A stretch of DNA of 64,000 nucleotides from Triops longicaudatus (GCA_022885665.1 JAGQDJ010000140.1:1-64000); one strand, 5' to 3'. Positions 1 through 11,872 are shown, numbered from the stretch's first letter. A program made the numbers and translations. The notes: generated by a model from the letters alone, not told the origin.

Positions 1-1
1 T

Positions 2-788
2 CCTAAATGCTTTGAAAAGTTCAAACCACCAAACTCAAGAAAGGGAAGAAGCCTTATTCGCTGCACGGTTTGCCTCAAGCATGCCGACGAGGTCTTCATC
101 CAGGGTATCCATAAGACCACAAAATCACATACAATCACCACGATGCAAGGAACATTGCCTAGACGCGATGTTATATGGCAACACATGAAATCTGCGACCC
201 ATGCAGCATGCATGGATGCTAAGAAGTACTGCCTATTGCCAAATTCACAAAAGCCAGTGGCAGCTCCGATTCCCCGCCTCTTCTTCGGTGCGAATGCAGA
301 ACTGGCAAAATCAATAGGACAGAAAATGATCGAGGTGTGCGGCAATTCTAAACGTGGATGCCCAGCGTGGAGCTGGCCAGCGCAGCATGCCACTATCAAA
401 TTTCGAATGGATTCAATCCAAATGTGCCTCATACTGCATATAACCCACCAACCGGAAGTCTGGCATATGTGAATCCACCTTCCTATCAATTTCTTCTGAA
501 CACATTGTTGCTCTCCATAAACTGCAGTTAAGGGAGAAGATACTGAATGCGGCTGCAGCTTCATTGCGGGTTGATGGAAGTGTGGACAAATTTCAGGTTC
601 ACAACGTGCATGTAATGATAAAAATTGTCCATTGCAGCGGAGAAGAAGAAACACTTTTCCTGGGTTTTGAGGAACCATCCTCCAGCGGTACATCTGGCTA
701 CGTTGAAGCTGTGAAGGCTGCAGTTGAGCATGTCATTTCCTGGGATCAACTTTTGCCTTGCCTCTCGTCAATCGTCACAGATGCATGA
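2..788 (+). mobile_element. Degenerate hAT-type transposase/ZNF862-like fragment
   Basis: Two reading frames together look like one decayed transposase-derived protein. Positions 2-472 are open and contain a zinc-finger-like pattern (CTVC, then W..HM.S..H..C) of the kind found before hAT/DUF4371 domains in ZNF862/KIAA1586-like proteins. A second frame, open from about 480 to the stop at 786-788, reads LRVDGSVDKFQVHN and later SSIVTDA, resembling the start of a hAT catalytic domain with its DGS and SSIVTDG-type motifs. The frame change between about 440 and 480, and the absence of the rest of the domain, mark it as broken. The left end lies outside the window. Family assignment is by motif resemblance from memory. 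Confidence 0.5.
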
Positions 789-2088
789 GCAGGAGTATTT
801 AACCCGTATTTTCTTTTAACAGCCGAGTACAAGTTGTAATCTTGCAAGAATACAAGTTGTAATTGCCATTTCCTAGACCATTCATTTTTCCTGCTGGTGT
901 CAGGAATTGCAGAACCGAAACAGGAATGGAATAGAAACGGAGTTGTATTAACTTCAGAAAATGTTGTGTCTACACTTAGAGTGGTTGACTTGATCTAAGT
1001 GAATAACACTCTGGTTCGGGAACCAGAGTGCACAACTATATATACAAGAGGCGAGGTTGCCAAAGGGGATTGCGCAATACCAGACTACCGACCTCGCAAC
1101 TGTTGTGGGGCCAGATTGACCTGATCCCACAAGGGCCGCAACACGTTTGGAAAGCGAGTTACTACACTGAGTCGAGATCAGGGTCGAGTCATGAGTCAAG
1201 GTCATGACAGCTGGTCGTATTTCGCCCGATTTTTTCCTATCGTTTGAAAAATAGTGATAAAGCAATGAATGGTGGATGGTAACACTTACCATTAGTGTGT
1301 AGTAGCTTTTTACCACTATTTTAGGCCCTGCCTATAAGATATCCGACGTGGAATGAAAACACTAAATTAAACGCAATTTTCGAGACAAACGAGGTAGTAT
1401 TAACCGGGTCTGTTTTCATTGAATTTAAATGGAAGTGACATGGGACTTGGGCTAAGCTTGAGGTTAAGCGAGTTATGGGACTTACCGAGTTGAATTTAAG
1501 TGAGCTCGACTCTAATCTAAAATAGTCTTTATTGTGTATGCTTCATACAATTAATAATTTTAATGAAAGACTGGTTATATCACATAACAGTAGCATACAA
1601 CCTGGCATCATAGTACCAATCGACCTAAGTAATTTTCGCTATGATTCGAAACTGGCGTACATATTTTGCATTTAATGGACAGTCGGACGATGTTTAAGAT
1701 TTTCTTTTGTTTACCGTATTTTTCAACGCTTGGCTTCAAGGTTCTTAAGGCTATAATGCACTATTCGACAAGTTTCCTTTTGTTCCGATAGACTTTACAT
1801 TTTTGTCTCTTAATATTTGATTGTTCGTGGTGTTACGTTTGCAGATGCATTAGTTCATTTTCATTCTGTTCGCAGTTGTGTTTTGCTTGTCGTCTGCACC
1901 CATAGAGTTAAAAACTCGTACGAGTACAACCATTCAAACACGATTTATTATTATTTTGTTAATCACTGTTTATGTGAATCAGAGGTAATGCGATAGTTTT
2001 ATTACTTTCCAGACCTTTTCAGTCACAATTGACAAGTTACAATGAGTTTGTCACTGGAAGTCTTTGTTAACAATCTGCTAGCGAATTT
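789..2088. other. Non-coding stretch between transposon fragment and A2M-like gene
   Basis: No convincing exon on either strand. It holds a near-perfect palindrome at 1007-1030 with 11-bp arms and a GG loop, followed by a TATATATA run near 1037. The minus-strand 3' untranslated region of the alpha-2-macroglobulin-like gene occupies the right end. I looked here for the missing thioester motif (GCGEQ) on the minus strand and did not see it. Confidence 0.5.
1998..2003 (-). terminator. Poly(A) signal of the A2M-like gene
   Basis: AATAAA on the minus strand about 86 bp after the stop codon of the alpha-2-macroglobulin-like reading frame. Its presence supports a genuine transcript end after the bait region rather than a missed downstream exon. 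Confidence 0.45.
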
Positions 2089-5000
2089 TTAGTGATCCGG
2101 TGAGGCAGTGATCTTAGCTTCCGTGGACATTCCAAATCCGGTTGTATTGGATAGGCAAAAGGCTCGTCCTACCCACGAAGTGGCCTTGTTCGGTAACTTT
2201 TCTTCGACGGTGAAGCTTCCACTCTCACTAAACGTTACAAATCCGAAGTTACTTTACGAGCAAATTACGAGTAGTATTTCTGTTGAATTTAACGAGAATC
2301 ACAACTTACTTGACAGTGCGCAGATCCCAGAGCAAAGTCTCAGGGAAGTAGACGTGTTCTTCTACCGCGGGAATTACTGGTGCAGGTTCTTCAGTAGATA
2401 CGACTTCGGTTTCGGGCGCTGGAGCAGGACTCTCGAAGTCCGGAATCGGTGGTGGCCTACCGCCAGGAATGCCATGAAGAACGGTGGGCTTGTACTCCGT
2501 AAAATAAGAATAGCAAGGACGCGTTTCAAGCTTGAAGTTGGAAATGACCATCAAACCCGCTCGCTGAAAGAGAATAGTGAGTGTGAATATCAGCCTATGT
2601 TTAACAACTTACGTCAAAAGCTTCGATGACTTCTTCATGAATCGAAGTTTTGCTCCAGGTACCATCGATTTCTTCAGGAGATTTCTCGAATTTAGGAATG
2701 ACTTTCACAGTGTGTACCGAGGCTTTTATTTTAAGCCAACGAAAAATGAAAATATAAAGGCTTAAAATAAATAAGAAAAATAAAAAAATGAGAAAATAAA
2801 AAGCATATAGTTAATTCTATAAATTAAGCAGTCAACTTCACAGCTTTAATCTTATCAAATATTTTGATAAAAAAATTTAATAAAAGCAAAAGCGTTAAGT
2901 TAAAAAAGAGCGTACGTTTTTCGCAGTACTTATAGTCGAAGGTGAGTTGGCTAGGTTGGTAAAACGGTTCAATGACAAAAGCGCCGATTTGATCAAACAA
3001 ATTCTTCTCTGTCAATTGACCATCCGGTTTGACCAACGTGACACTCTGATCCACCACGCTCAATCCACACAGCGATCCGGGAGTACTTTGGCCACTGAGC
3101 TGCACAGTAGCACCGGGGGCAGCATGGTCGCCGCTCCAGTGTAGGGTTACAGGGTTCGGGAAGCACTGCTTGACCTTAATCTCGGTCTGGGCTGCCACTA
3201 CTTCGCCGTCCTCACGCACGTAGTAAACCAAGATGGACGCTTTGGGGTAAAACAATGGCGTAACTTGGATCTCCAGCTCGATGCCGTTTAATTTGACCTT
3301 AGGGCTGGAAATTGAAAATAATACAATAGAGGAAATTAAATAAAATAGGGACAATAAAATGGAAATTACTGCAAAACTAAGGTACTAAACAAATGTGGCC
3401 TAAATAAAGTAATCCAAATCTGTAACTAAATTTTTTAAAAAAATTTAATAGCCATCTCAAGAATTTTTTTTTACCTTTCACTGTTTTTTAACAATTTTAA
3501 CAGATTTTTTTTAAATTTTTCTAATTTCTCGAAGAATTTTCTAGTTTTTAGAAGTATTTTATAACTTCTAAAAGAATTTCTCTACAATTTTTAAGATTAC
3601 TGAATTGCATACCTGTAACCGGCACCCCGCAAGGGACCAAATCCACTTAATTCTTGACCGAGAAACTTGACTTCGACCTCGGTCTTGGCACCGTGGTCGA
3701 GCAAATCTCCTCGACCGGTAACAATGTAGTGCACGTCGAGCTTTGCACCGGGCTTCACGTTGTTGAAGTAGACTTTCAGAGCCAATTTGCTGTCGCAGGC
3801 CACCGGTTGCTCAACATCTGGAGCAACAATGGCAAAGCTCCCAGAAAGGGAATGCGCTGCTTTAATGGTTGTTTTCAGTGACGGCACGTTTGGATAGTCA
3901 CGGTAGTAGGAAACCTAAGTAAAATTAACGAGAAATTAAGCATTAACGTAATTCACTTTGCGATAAAAATTTTTTACACCAAAAGGTTCAAATTACCTGG
4001 AGTGTAAGTCGAATGACATCAGGATCAGTTTGAAGAATGGTATAGTTGAATTTGCCTTGGTCATCAGTATATCTGCTCGGACATACCATCCCTTCGTGGT
4101 CGAACACCGGATCAAAACCATAACCAAAATTAGGCATACCCTGAATGACGCAAATGCTTACGCTCGCGTTAGCAATTGGTTCACTGTCGGATTCTCCAAC
4201 TTTGGACAGGCGCCACTAGAAAACGACATTGTAATTACTGCTATAACAAACGTTTAGTAATTATGTTTATTTTTACTATTCTAAGTATTTAACAATTTAA
4301 AACCTAAATAACTAAGCGTTAAACCATTTCCGGTTAACTTAACTAAGTTTTATTTTTATTTTGTTTGAAACTATTATATTCTCATATTTTCATTAGTTTT
4401 CGTACTTGGCCAAAGTAGGGCAAACCCGTTTTGAAAGACGATGGGTTCTGTGGTGAAGTTTCAATAACAATGTTGGATTGTCCTTGTGGTGCTACCGACA
4501 CCGTAACGCTTGCGTTTCGTTTTGCTGCAGTACCATCTTCAGTTACGTGTCCAGTGATCTATTCATTTGAATACAGAAAAAGAGCAGCGTGAGCTCATCG
4601 TCAGTTAATAATGTAATTTAGTTTTTTTTTTTTTAACCTCGACACTGCTCCAGAGGTCACCTTCAGGAGCCAGGCTAGACAACGGGACAGTTGTTTCAAG
4701 ACAGCCGTTAATGAGTTTCCCAGATACCGTCACTGGCTTTACATTAGCGTCAGCAGTGATTGGTCCAAACCACGCCAAGCGAGGGAGGAGTTTTACCACG
4801 GCGTCCACGGTACCCAGAATTGGTTGGCCTGCCGTCGATCTGATAAAGGCAGAAGGGAATGAGAAGGATGAAACGTGGCTTGAATAGCGTGCTCGTAATT
4901 AAAGAAGCACGGGATTAGTCGTTGATACTGAAAATGAAAGTTGAACATACTTGGCACACACGCTAAAGTTGAGAGATTTGTCGAATCCTGCGATATTTTT

Positions 5001-6484
5001 GGGTGCATTGATCTTCACTTCGTAGCTTGGGAGGACGAAATTCTTAACTTCGAATTCCTTAGTCTGAGTCACGCCGCCGTTTTCGACGTGAATCTTCCAA
5101 ACTCCCTAAAAGCCGAAAAGAAATTTCAGTATTTCTTCAGTAATAATAGTAGTGAATTGATAGAAACCTGAATTGGTTCCGGGGACAATTGTAATTCGAG
5201 CTGGAGCAAACCCAAGTTAGTGGTGACATTGTTCCACTCAAACACGACTTCGTCTTTCGGATCAGCGACCCAAACACGTTTAGGCTGTGTACAAAATACA
5301 AGGCATAAGCACGAGTTCCCTTTTTAAAATTTTTTGGTAATTACTGGTGTCAAAACCGGCTGGAGTGTATGCGTCAATGCCAAGGTACGGAAGCGCACTA
5401 ATTGGCCGGGAGTGTACCACTGCTTATCGGTTTGAATCAGGAGCAAGTTCCGGGGAGCGGAACTTACAATGATTTCTTTCTTAGTAAAGGTCGTCAAGGT
5501 TTCGCTAGCGTCGTCCCAGTATATTTGGAATACAGCTTTGTACGTACCGCTTGTGAGGCTAGCGGGTATTATGAGAGTAATGGGAATGCACTTGTTGTAG
5601 TCATTTGTTTCTGCAGAAGAACCAGGGAGAATTACTTCGTATTCTGGTTTTATGAACTCCGTTAACTTACTTGGATCGATTCGGGTAGTGCCAGGATATC
5701 CGACGTAAATTTTGAACTTGTTATGGGCAATTCGAAAGAATACTTTCCCAGCGCTTTTAATGCCTTTTAAATGTAAGCAGTACGTTTCTACACTGCCGGG
5801 TAGTACTTGCTTCGGACCGGTTATGAGGAAACCCCTACACAAGTATAACAGTCAAGCAATGAGTAAAAAATTAAACTTGCAAGTCTAACTTTTCGNATCG
5901 GTTTGAATCAGGAGCAAGTTCCGGGGAGCGGAACTTACAATGATTTCTTTCTTAGTAAAGGTCGTCAAGGTTTCGCTAGCGTCGTCCCAGTCTATTTGGA
6001 ATGCAGCATCGTATGTACCGCTTGTGAGACTAGCGGGTATGTTCAGAGTTATGGGAATGCATGTGTTGTAGTCATTTGTTTCTGCAGACGAACCAGGTAG
6101 AATTATTTCGTATTCTGGTTTTATGAACTCCGTTAACTTACTTGGATCTATTCGGGTAATGCCAGGATATCCGACGTAAATTTTGAACTTGTTATGGGCA
6201 ATTCGGAAGAAAACTTTCCCAGCGCTTTGAATACCTTTCAAATGCAAGCAGTACGTTTCTTCACTGCCGGCGAGTACTTGCTTTGGCCCGGTTATGAGGA
6301 AACCTCTACAAAAAGTACCAGAGTAATACGATACAGAATAGTTACATTTAATATAAGTATATTTTATGCTTGATTATGCGAGAAATTGCGCTTACTTTGC
6401 ATCATTGTCAGCCGCGCTCAAGCCAACGCTGAGGAACAAAGGGACTAAGCAGCCCGCGACCCACGCTACTCGATCGGTCAGCAT
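2089..6484 (-). CDS. Alpha-2-macroglobulin-like secreted protein, short form without thioester domain
   Basis: Exons on the minus strand: 6396-6484, 5345-5834, 5168-5284, 4951-5105, 4638-4839, 4406-4558, 3997-4215, 3613-3914, 2916-3304, 2613-2701 (or to 2725), 2310-2563, 2089-2227; about 865-873 residues. Start chosen for the hydrophobic signal peptide (MLTDRVAWVAGCLVPLFL). Family landmarks in order: LLLIQTDKQWYTPGQ at the MG2 start, FVLPSYEV in MG3, CGLSVVDQSV before the bait, a Pro/Glu-rich bait region at about residues 757-805, then YFPETLLWDL and RAFCLSNTTGFGMST. Full-length family members trap proteases through a bait plus a thioester-CUB-receptor half of about 600-700 further residues. 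Here a TAA follows the start of MG7 with no usable GT donor after it, so that half is absent. A split gene or a missed downstream exon remains possible. Confidence 0.85.
5897..6305 (-). repeat. Second, truncated copy of A2M-like exon 2
   Basis: This segment matches the A2M-like exon at 5345-5834, at roughly 93% by eye, from the shared acceptor side (GFLITGPKQVL) down to LLLIQTD, where it stops at the ambiguous base n at 5896. The two copies differ by several residues (for example TYKAVFQIYW versus TYDAAFQIDW and LPGSVE versus LAGSEE). The 61 bp between n and the next exon look like ordinary intron. It may be an allelic copy wrongly joined in assembly, or a real alternative exon whose end is missing. 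Confidence 0.8.
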
Positions 6485-6537
6485 GTTCAGTTCGCGCGAT
6501 CTTCTCGAACTACGGTCAAACAGTTACACAGCGTGGC

Positions 6538-6544
6538 TTTTATA
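6538..6544 (-). promoter_or_regulatory. TATA box of the A2M-like gene
   Basis: TATAAAA on the minus strand, about 54 bp upstream of the chosen ATG at 6484. A start site about 30 bp downstream would leave a very short 5' leader, consistent with exon 1 carrying the signal peptide. Confidence 0.5.
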
Positions 6545-7461
6545 GGGAAGCTCCATTGTTTCAGCGCGTAAAGCTGCAGTTTTGAGCAAAAATTTAGATT
6601 ATAAAACCGGTTTAGGTCTTTAAGCTCAAGTGCCAAGACTTTGAAAAAAAAAGTGGCTTGTATGCAAGCTGCGGCGTAACGTGAACTTCCCGGACCGGTT
6701 CAAACACATGTTCAGTAGGCTAGGCTTGTAAGTTAGGCCTTGGTTACAAGCAGGATATCCTAGAAACGCCAAACGATGCACCACTCAAATGTCAGAGCTG
6801 CATAAGAGATAGGCGTTAAGAACTTTCTCTTTTGTTCTCGACGTGAGGTTGGTGATAAACCGAAAAAGGTCTTTTTCTTGGCCTTCGTGTTTTTCTCTTT
6901 GTCCGGTGATTTATATGGCTTTTGACGACCGGTTAGCCCACTTGTGCTTTCGTGCGAAGTTTTCAGTTGCTAAGCTTCTTCTAACATACAAATTCAGATC
7001 AGGAAATGAGCTTTGTCGTACGACTGCAGTTCTTTCACGTTTTAATTTTGAATTATGTGTCAGCACATTCATTTAAGAGAGCGATCTCCTAATTTACGTA
7101 ATTGAAATTCGTCAGACTATTTTCGCTGTTTCGAATTTAGATTAGCCACTCAGTCTTACGCAGTAAAATTTACGACGACAACACGAGTGACTCATAAGAA
7201 AATGTATTAGACAGTGATAAGGTTTCATGCATTTATGGAAACAATTACAATGCACTGGAAATTCAGCAACTTGCAACCATCGTCAGGTACACCTTAAAAA
7301 ATTACAAAGCCGTCCGCAAAAAGCTTTAAAACTAACAGTGTGAAGATCTAGTTTGTTTGTTTCTTTTTTTTTTTGTTCTTACGCTTGAAAGGAACTTCGA
7401 GAATAATTAGTTAATAAAAGCATGCACCTTGAAGGCAAAAAACGCGAAAAAACTTGGAACA
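6545..7461. other. Spacer between TPPP and the A2M-like gene
   Basis: About 0.9 kb with no exon-like reading frame. It holds the upstream region of the A2M-like gene and the 3' flank of TPPP, both read leftwards. Confidence 0.4.
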
Positions 7462-8360
7462 TCAGTGAGAAGTGTTGTATGTGTCCTTGTTTGTGTACCC
7501 GCTGACGTACCCAGTGCCCGGCGCGTCTTTCCGACCCTCCAGGCCACGCCCCCTTCCCGCACTGTCAAACCTCTGCTTGTGAGATCCAGTAAATTTGGCC
7601 GAGTCAGTCAAACGATCGACAGCGGACGATTTAATAGCAGCCTAGAGGTTTCACAGTACGAGTCTTAAAGTATTAAAGATTTATATACCTCATAAATAAA
7701 CATTACTGTCGTTCCTGCCACTGCTGGAGGACCGCAGTCCACCATTTTTGTCTTAATTTCTTCCAAATCGACTTTTTTGTTCTTGGCTAGGTCTTCTAGG
7801 AATTTGAGGTAATCCAGAAAAGATAATTTCTGGTGTCTAAGAAAGACAATTTAGATTGAAACAAATTTTCTAACGCAGTTGTTGTTTGTTTTAATTAACC
7901 TTTCTAAGTATTTTTACTTATTAGTATTCTTATTTCTAAGTATTCTTTATCTTACATGTTTTATTAACGGACTTATTGGCAATTGAAAGTTTTTATAAGT
8001 CTAATAAAACTTTCGAATGGCAGTTTACTTGAGTTTCTTGAAATAGATTCCAGTATCGGTAGTCGTAATTCTCTTGCCATCGATGACTTTAGCTTGTTTC
8101 ATCCATTTATCACTTTGGGATAAAGAAATTGCTTTGCCGTCCGCTTTGATATCGCCGAATTTCGCGTAAGCGCAGAAGATGCTTTGCAGGGGTGATTTAC
8201 CCGATACGCTTCCCGGACGAGCCGGCGAAGCGGGCGTAGAGGGTACATTTTCTTCAGAAATATTGTGTGCAGCTACTTCCGGTAAGGCATGGTTTAGCGA
8301 CTTCAGTGGTTGATCTTGGTCCAAAAGACTAGCGTTTTGGTTTTCTTCGGATGACGCCAT
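7462..8360 (-). CDS. TPPP: TPPP/p25-alpha family protein (tubulin polymerization-promoting protein)
   Basis: Exons on the minus strand: 8029-8360, 7707-7836, 7462-7641; 213 residues, all phases consistent. The family binds and bundles microtubules in the cytoplasm. A low-complexity Ser/Pro/Glu-rich N-terminus of about 58 residues precedes the p25-alpha core, which begins with FCAYAKFGDIKADGK. The core continues through WMKQAKVIDGKRITTTDTGI and DYLKFLEDLA, and ends with AVDRLTDSAKFTGSHKQRF plus a conserved G.GYVSGY tail. The extended N-terminus resembles vertebrate TPPP1 more than the shorter TPPP3 type. The first ATG is the only in-frame start near the exon edge. Which vertebrate paralogue it is closest to cannot be settled by eye. 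Confidence 0.93.
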
Positions 8361-10017
8361 CTAAACAGAGCACAAAGACGTTTTAGCGAAGTTATTGATT
8401 TGCCCTACTTTCCTTTGAAGCTTTGTTTCTGAAGAGCGGGAAGATTTTTAAAACCTACAGTGCATAATAGCGGCTTGGAAAGCCGTACTACGAAGAGTAA
8501 ATAAGGACTTATTCATTATTTACATGCAGTAACATTAAGTTGAAGGATGCCGTAATCCCCTGACCTCTACCTTGCGGTTTCGCAAGCTTTCATACTGGCA
8601 GCGTACAAACCGTCCTTAAAAACATTTTTTTAATGGTTTCAATTGATTCGAGTCTCCTCAATGGGAAATTATGTATTAGTACTCGGTAATTCCTTCGTCC
8701 TTGAACACTTATAGTAACTGGGTAGTTTTTGCACCATGCGTGCACACGTTAACGATGCACGGGTTATGTTATTCTTCGTGTGTAACAATTATGTAATCGA
8801 GTCACGAGCGTGTCGTGTGTGAACTATCTGAATGAATCCTATTAAAAACTACCTGTCATAGTAAATAAAGCTTAAGGTTACCCTGATATACTGAATAGGG
8901 TGTACAGACAATTTCAGAAACTGTACAGGATACAACAAGTAACCTATCTCACATGCTAGCCGCTATGTAAGGAGTGTTTTGTACACAACGAATGAAAAGA
9001 GATAAAAACGTGGCGTCAGCGATAAATTTATCCTTCGTAGTGTGGGCGCAGCCTGCATTCAGTTTTTCTTTTCGAGCGATTGCAGTGAAAGCTCTGCCAA
9101 GGCATTTTACTTTTTCTCCGCTTTCGAAAAAAAAACTCGGTTCAAAAAACGGAAACGCAAAGAAATAGTGGCGTGACTATTCTTAGCGTATACGGAAATG
9201 CGCCCAAGATTAAAAAAAAGAGGTTAATGTGAGAAAAAAGGCGTACGTAAAATCGATAGAATCCGTCGTACGCTTGCGTGAAAAACTATTCTGTCCAAGC
9301 CCTTAAAACAAACATTGCTTTCCCGTAAATTATTTATCTACTTTCTTAATTAATTCTTGAGAAATTTAATTAAAATCTTAGAATGATATCTTCGCTACTG
9401 CAAGTTCATACTTGCGTATTCTTTTCCATTAAAAACCAATGAAAGCTTTTCTTTTCGAAGCGAGATGAATTTAAATCGTCGAAGTCTTACCTTAACAGAT
9501 ATTTCCTCCAAATCGTATTCAAATCTTTTCACAATTTGCTCAGTTAACTTGCTACACAAAACTACTACCCTTTGTTCGGTACGTTCCGTAACTGACTCAG
9601 TGGCCACGGTTCCACGCAGCGTGTGTATGCGTTTTGAAGAATATCTACGAGTGCGTAGTGTATCCTGCGCTTGGGATTCTCTACGTTTCAAAGGCAGAGT
9701 AAAATTGTGTTTACTATGTACCAAAAACAACTAACTGTTGCCCGATGATATCATCCATTCTTCGGTTTGGTGCGGTTTCCTGTCATCCTTTTTTGCTTGT
9801 ACTTTCCCCTCGCGTGTCGACTCATCATTTTATGCAAATGAGATTGAAAGTCTCGGTTGAACAGGTTCTCCCTTTTATTTTCAAGCACTACAACAAAGCA
9901 GGTGCCACGAAGGGTCTTTTACATAACTGCACAAACGAAGGTGACCGTTAGCAAACGAAGCCGTCCCCGTTTTTACAATTAATAAACTGGAAAAGGCTTG
10001 AGGACCAAAAGGCACTT
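8361..10017. other. Spacer between TPMT and TPPP
   Basis: About 1.65 kb, no recognised gene. Overlapping open frames on both strands at 9395-9734 resemble no known family and have no clear splice context, so I do not call them. It contains the presumed TPPP promoter and the TPMT 3' flank. Confidence 0.4.
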
Positions 10018-11741
10018 CTACGTCTTCTTCGGCGTCAAGAGAACAATGACGTCGTGGCAGATTTCAAGTTTCCAGCGCTTTAATGCCATGCCGTCCTTGT
10101 TGCAGTCATAAGTTTCGAGCTCCTGAATTTCCGATTCGGCTGCAAACGTTCAAATACGTTATTGCTTATTTTATATTATCTTACTATGATATTATATAAT
10201 ATTATTATACTATATTATTAAATTTTTTATTTCTATTAGTTCCCAATTTAGGCTTGCGCATGTTTTTTTTTTTTTTTTAACAAAAAAAGCTCACGAAAAA
10301 GCCGGGCGATTTCATCAACAGGTACGCTACGAGGCGGTCCACGAAATTTGGATTGATCGTACACCATGCTGTCAATCAAATATCGGTAATCAGGGCGCAA
10401 AAGGGATTTTATGAGCTGTGCATATCTGAAATAGAGCGGAATTGTTTAATAAACTTACGAAATACATGAAAAAATTTTACGTTGATGCTACCTTGGCCTA
10501 TCTTCCGCGTAAATAGCGACCAAAGATCCACGATCCCAAATGGCGTCGAACGTTCCCAAGAATTCTGGAGCGCAGAGAAACAGATCGCAGCAGTAAATCT
10601 TTATCTGGCCTCCCAAACTCTACAAATGCAATTATTACACAATTTTTGTATAAAATACCCTGTTATAACGAATTGCTGGCAATGATAGTTTATAAGGTTT
10701 TAAGTAAGGCTAGGGTGCAGAAAGATTCCGACATAACGATTTTCGGATATACCGGACAGTTTTTCCCTTCTCATGGGATTCCTTATAGCAACATCCATTG
10801 TCGTAAACATTAACTGACGTATTCATTATTAGTACAGTTTAAATTCGTTGAAACGAAACATTGAAAAGTAGAAAGTATTCGATGTAGCCGAAGTTCGTTG
10901 TATCAGACGCTCTTTTGTTCTTTTACGTGACTCAGGACCTTGCGAAACGTTTACTATAGCCAACAATTCGCTACAACAAGACATTACTATATATATAAAT
11001 GAAGTATTACCTTAAACAGAGTAATGTTCGTGGCGTTGCTAGTAACACTTTCCATTTCGAACTCCAATTGTTGTTCTTCGAAGAAGGTTTTGATCCCTTT
11101 TTCAACCGCATCAACGCCTACCACTTCGTAGCCGCGTTCACACAACCTTTATAAAACCGAAATCAAAGTACGTGTTAGAAGAACTGACATAAAAACAAAT
11201 TTAAGTATTATTAAAAATATTATAAATTATTTCATTAATATTGTATACTTAGCCACAATAAACTTTTTTGGTTATCTGTCTTCTTTTTGACACGTGCTAT
11301 GAATTTTGGGATCAAACTTTTCTTCGTTTCGAAATACTTTTCTTACTTGATAAAAATTTAAACCTTTATAAGCTGATTTTGACTCCAAAACTTTCAAAGC
11401 GACTTTAAAATATTTTTTTAAAGAAACAAACTAAAAATTATTTTTCAAGTTATCAAGCTAATTCAAATTGATACGAATTTGCTTCATTCTTTTAATACTA
11501 TTTCTGATTCAAAATAACTTACTCTTTTCTTGAATGTGCACTTATCTGCTTAAGATTAACATTATTACCATTTCATGTCAACTGTTTTGCCACATAGTGG
11601 TACGAAGATTCGGATTTTTTTATTTTCCGGTGCCAAATGATGAGCGTGTCTCAGCAAAAACTCGTTGACTTCAGGTTTATGCCATTTGGTGTCGTTTCTT
11701 TCCCACTTATCCGCCCATTCTTGTACATGAACATCCGCCAT
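10018..11741 (-). CDS. TPMT: Thiopurine S-methyltransferase family protein
   Basis: Exons on the minus strand: 11569-11741, 11011-11146, 10492-10619, 10295-10425, 10018-10139; 229 residues against 245 in human. It is a cytosolic SAM-dependent methyltransferase; the vertebrate enzyme methylates aromatic and heterocyclic thiols, and invertebrate substrates are uncertain. Diagnostic stretches are WADKWERNDTKWHKPEVNEF near the start, the SAM-binding FVPLCGKTVDMKWLCERGYE and VVGVD, the acidic motif FDAIWDRGSLVAI, and MVYDQSKFRGPP near the C-terminus. The start codon lies at the family's usual position just before the WxxxW motif. The gene lies 150 bp downstream of the C8orf76 homologue on the same strand. 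Intron 2 carries a pogo-like repeat. Confidence 0.93.
10830..10990. repeat. Pogo-like MITE remnant in TPMT intron
   Basis: The stretch with ATCAGACGCTCTTTTG, then TTTACGTGACTCAGGACC and ACTATAGCCAACAATTC, matches the element at 35979-36150 over about 85 bp. Its terminal repeats are eroded (CGTTGAAACGAA on one side, CGCTACAAC on the other). A further TTATAACGAA lies at about 10661. Confidence 0.5.
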
Positions 11742-11866
11742 GGTTCTCTTTCACTTATCAGCGCAATCTTCCAGGCCAAGCCTCCCAATTCTTATCTGTA
11801 AATCAATATTTTTCTGTAATAAAGAAAGAAAATTTTCTTCACAAAGATTTCCAAATTTTTTTTATG

Positions 11867-11872
11867 TTTATT
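11867..11872 (-). terminator. Poly(A) signal of C8orf76 homologue
   Basis: AATAAA on the minus strand about 20 bp past the C8orf76 stop and about 125 bp before the TPMT ATG. It suggests the two close genes are separate transcription units. Confidence 0.4.

Noticed and set aside
954..1316. 120-codon minus-strand ORF downstream of the A2M-like gene
   Set aside because: Has no thioester, CUB or receptor-domain motif and spans the palindromic repeat, so it is not the missing half.
9395..9734. Overlapping open frames of about 90-110 codons on both strands
   Set aside because: No recognisable domain, no splice context linking to TPPP or TPMT, and both strands are equally open, so chance is likely.
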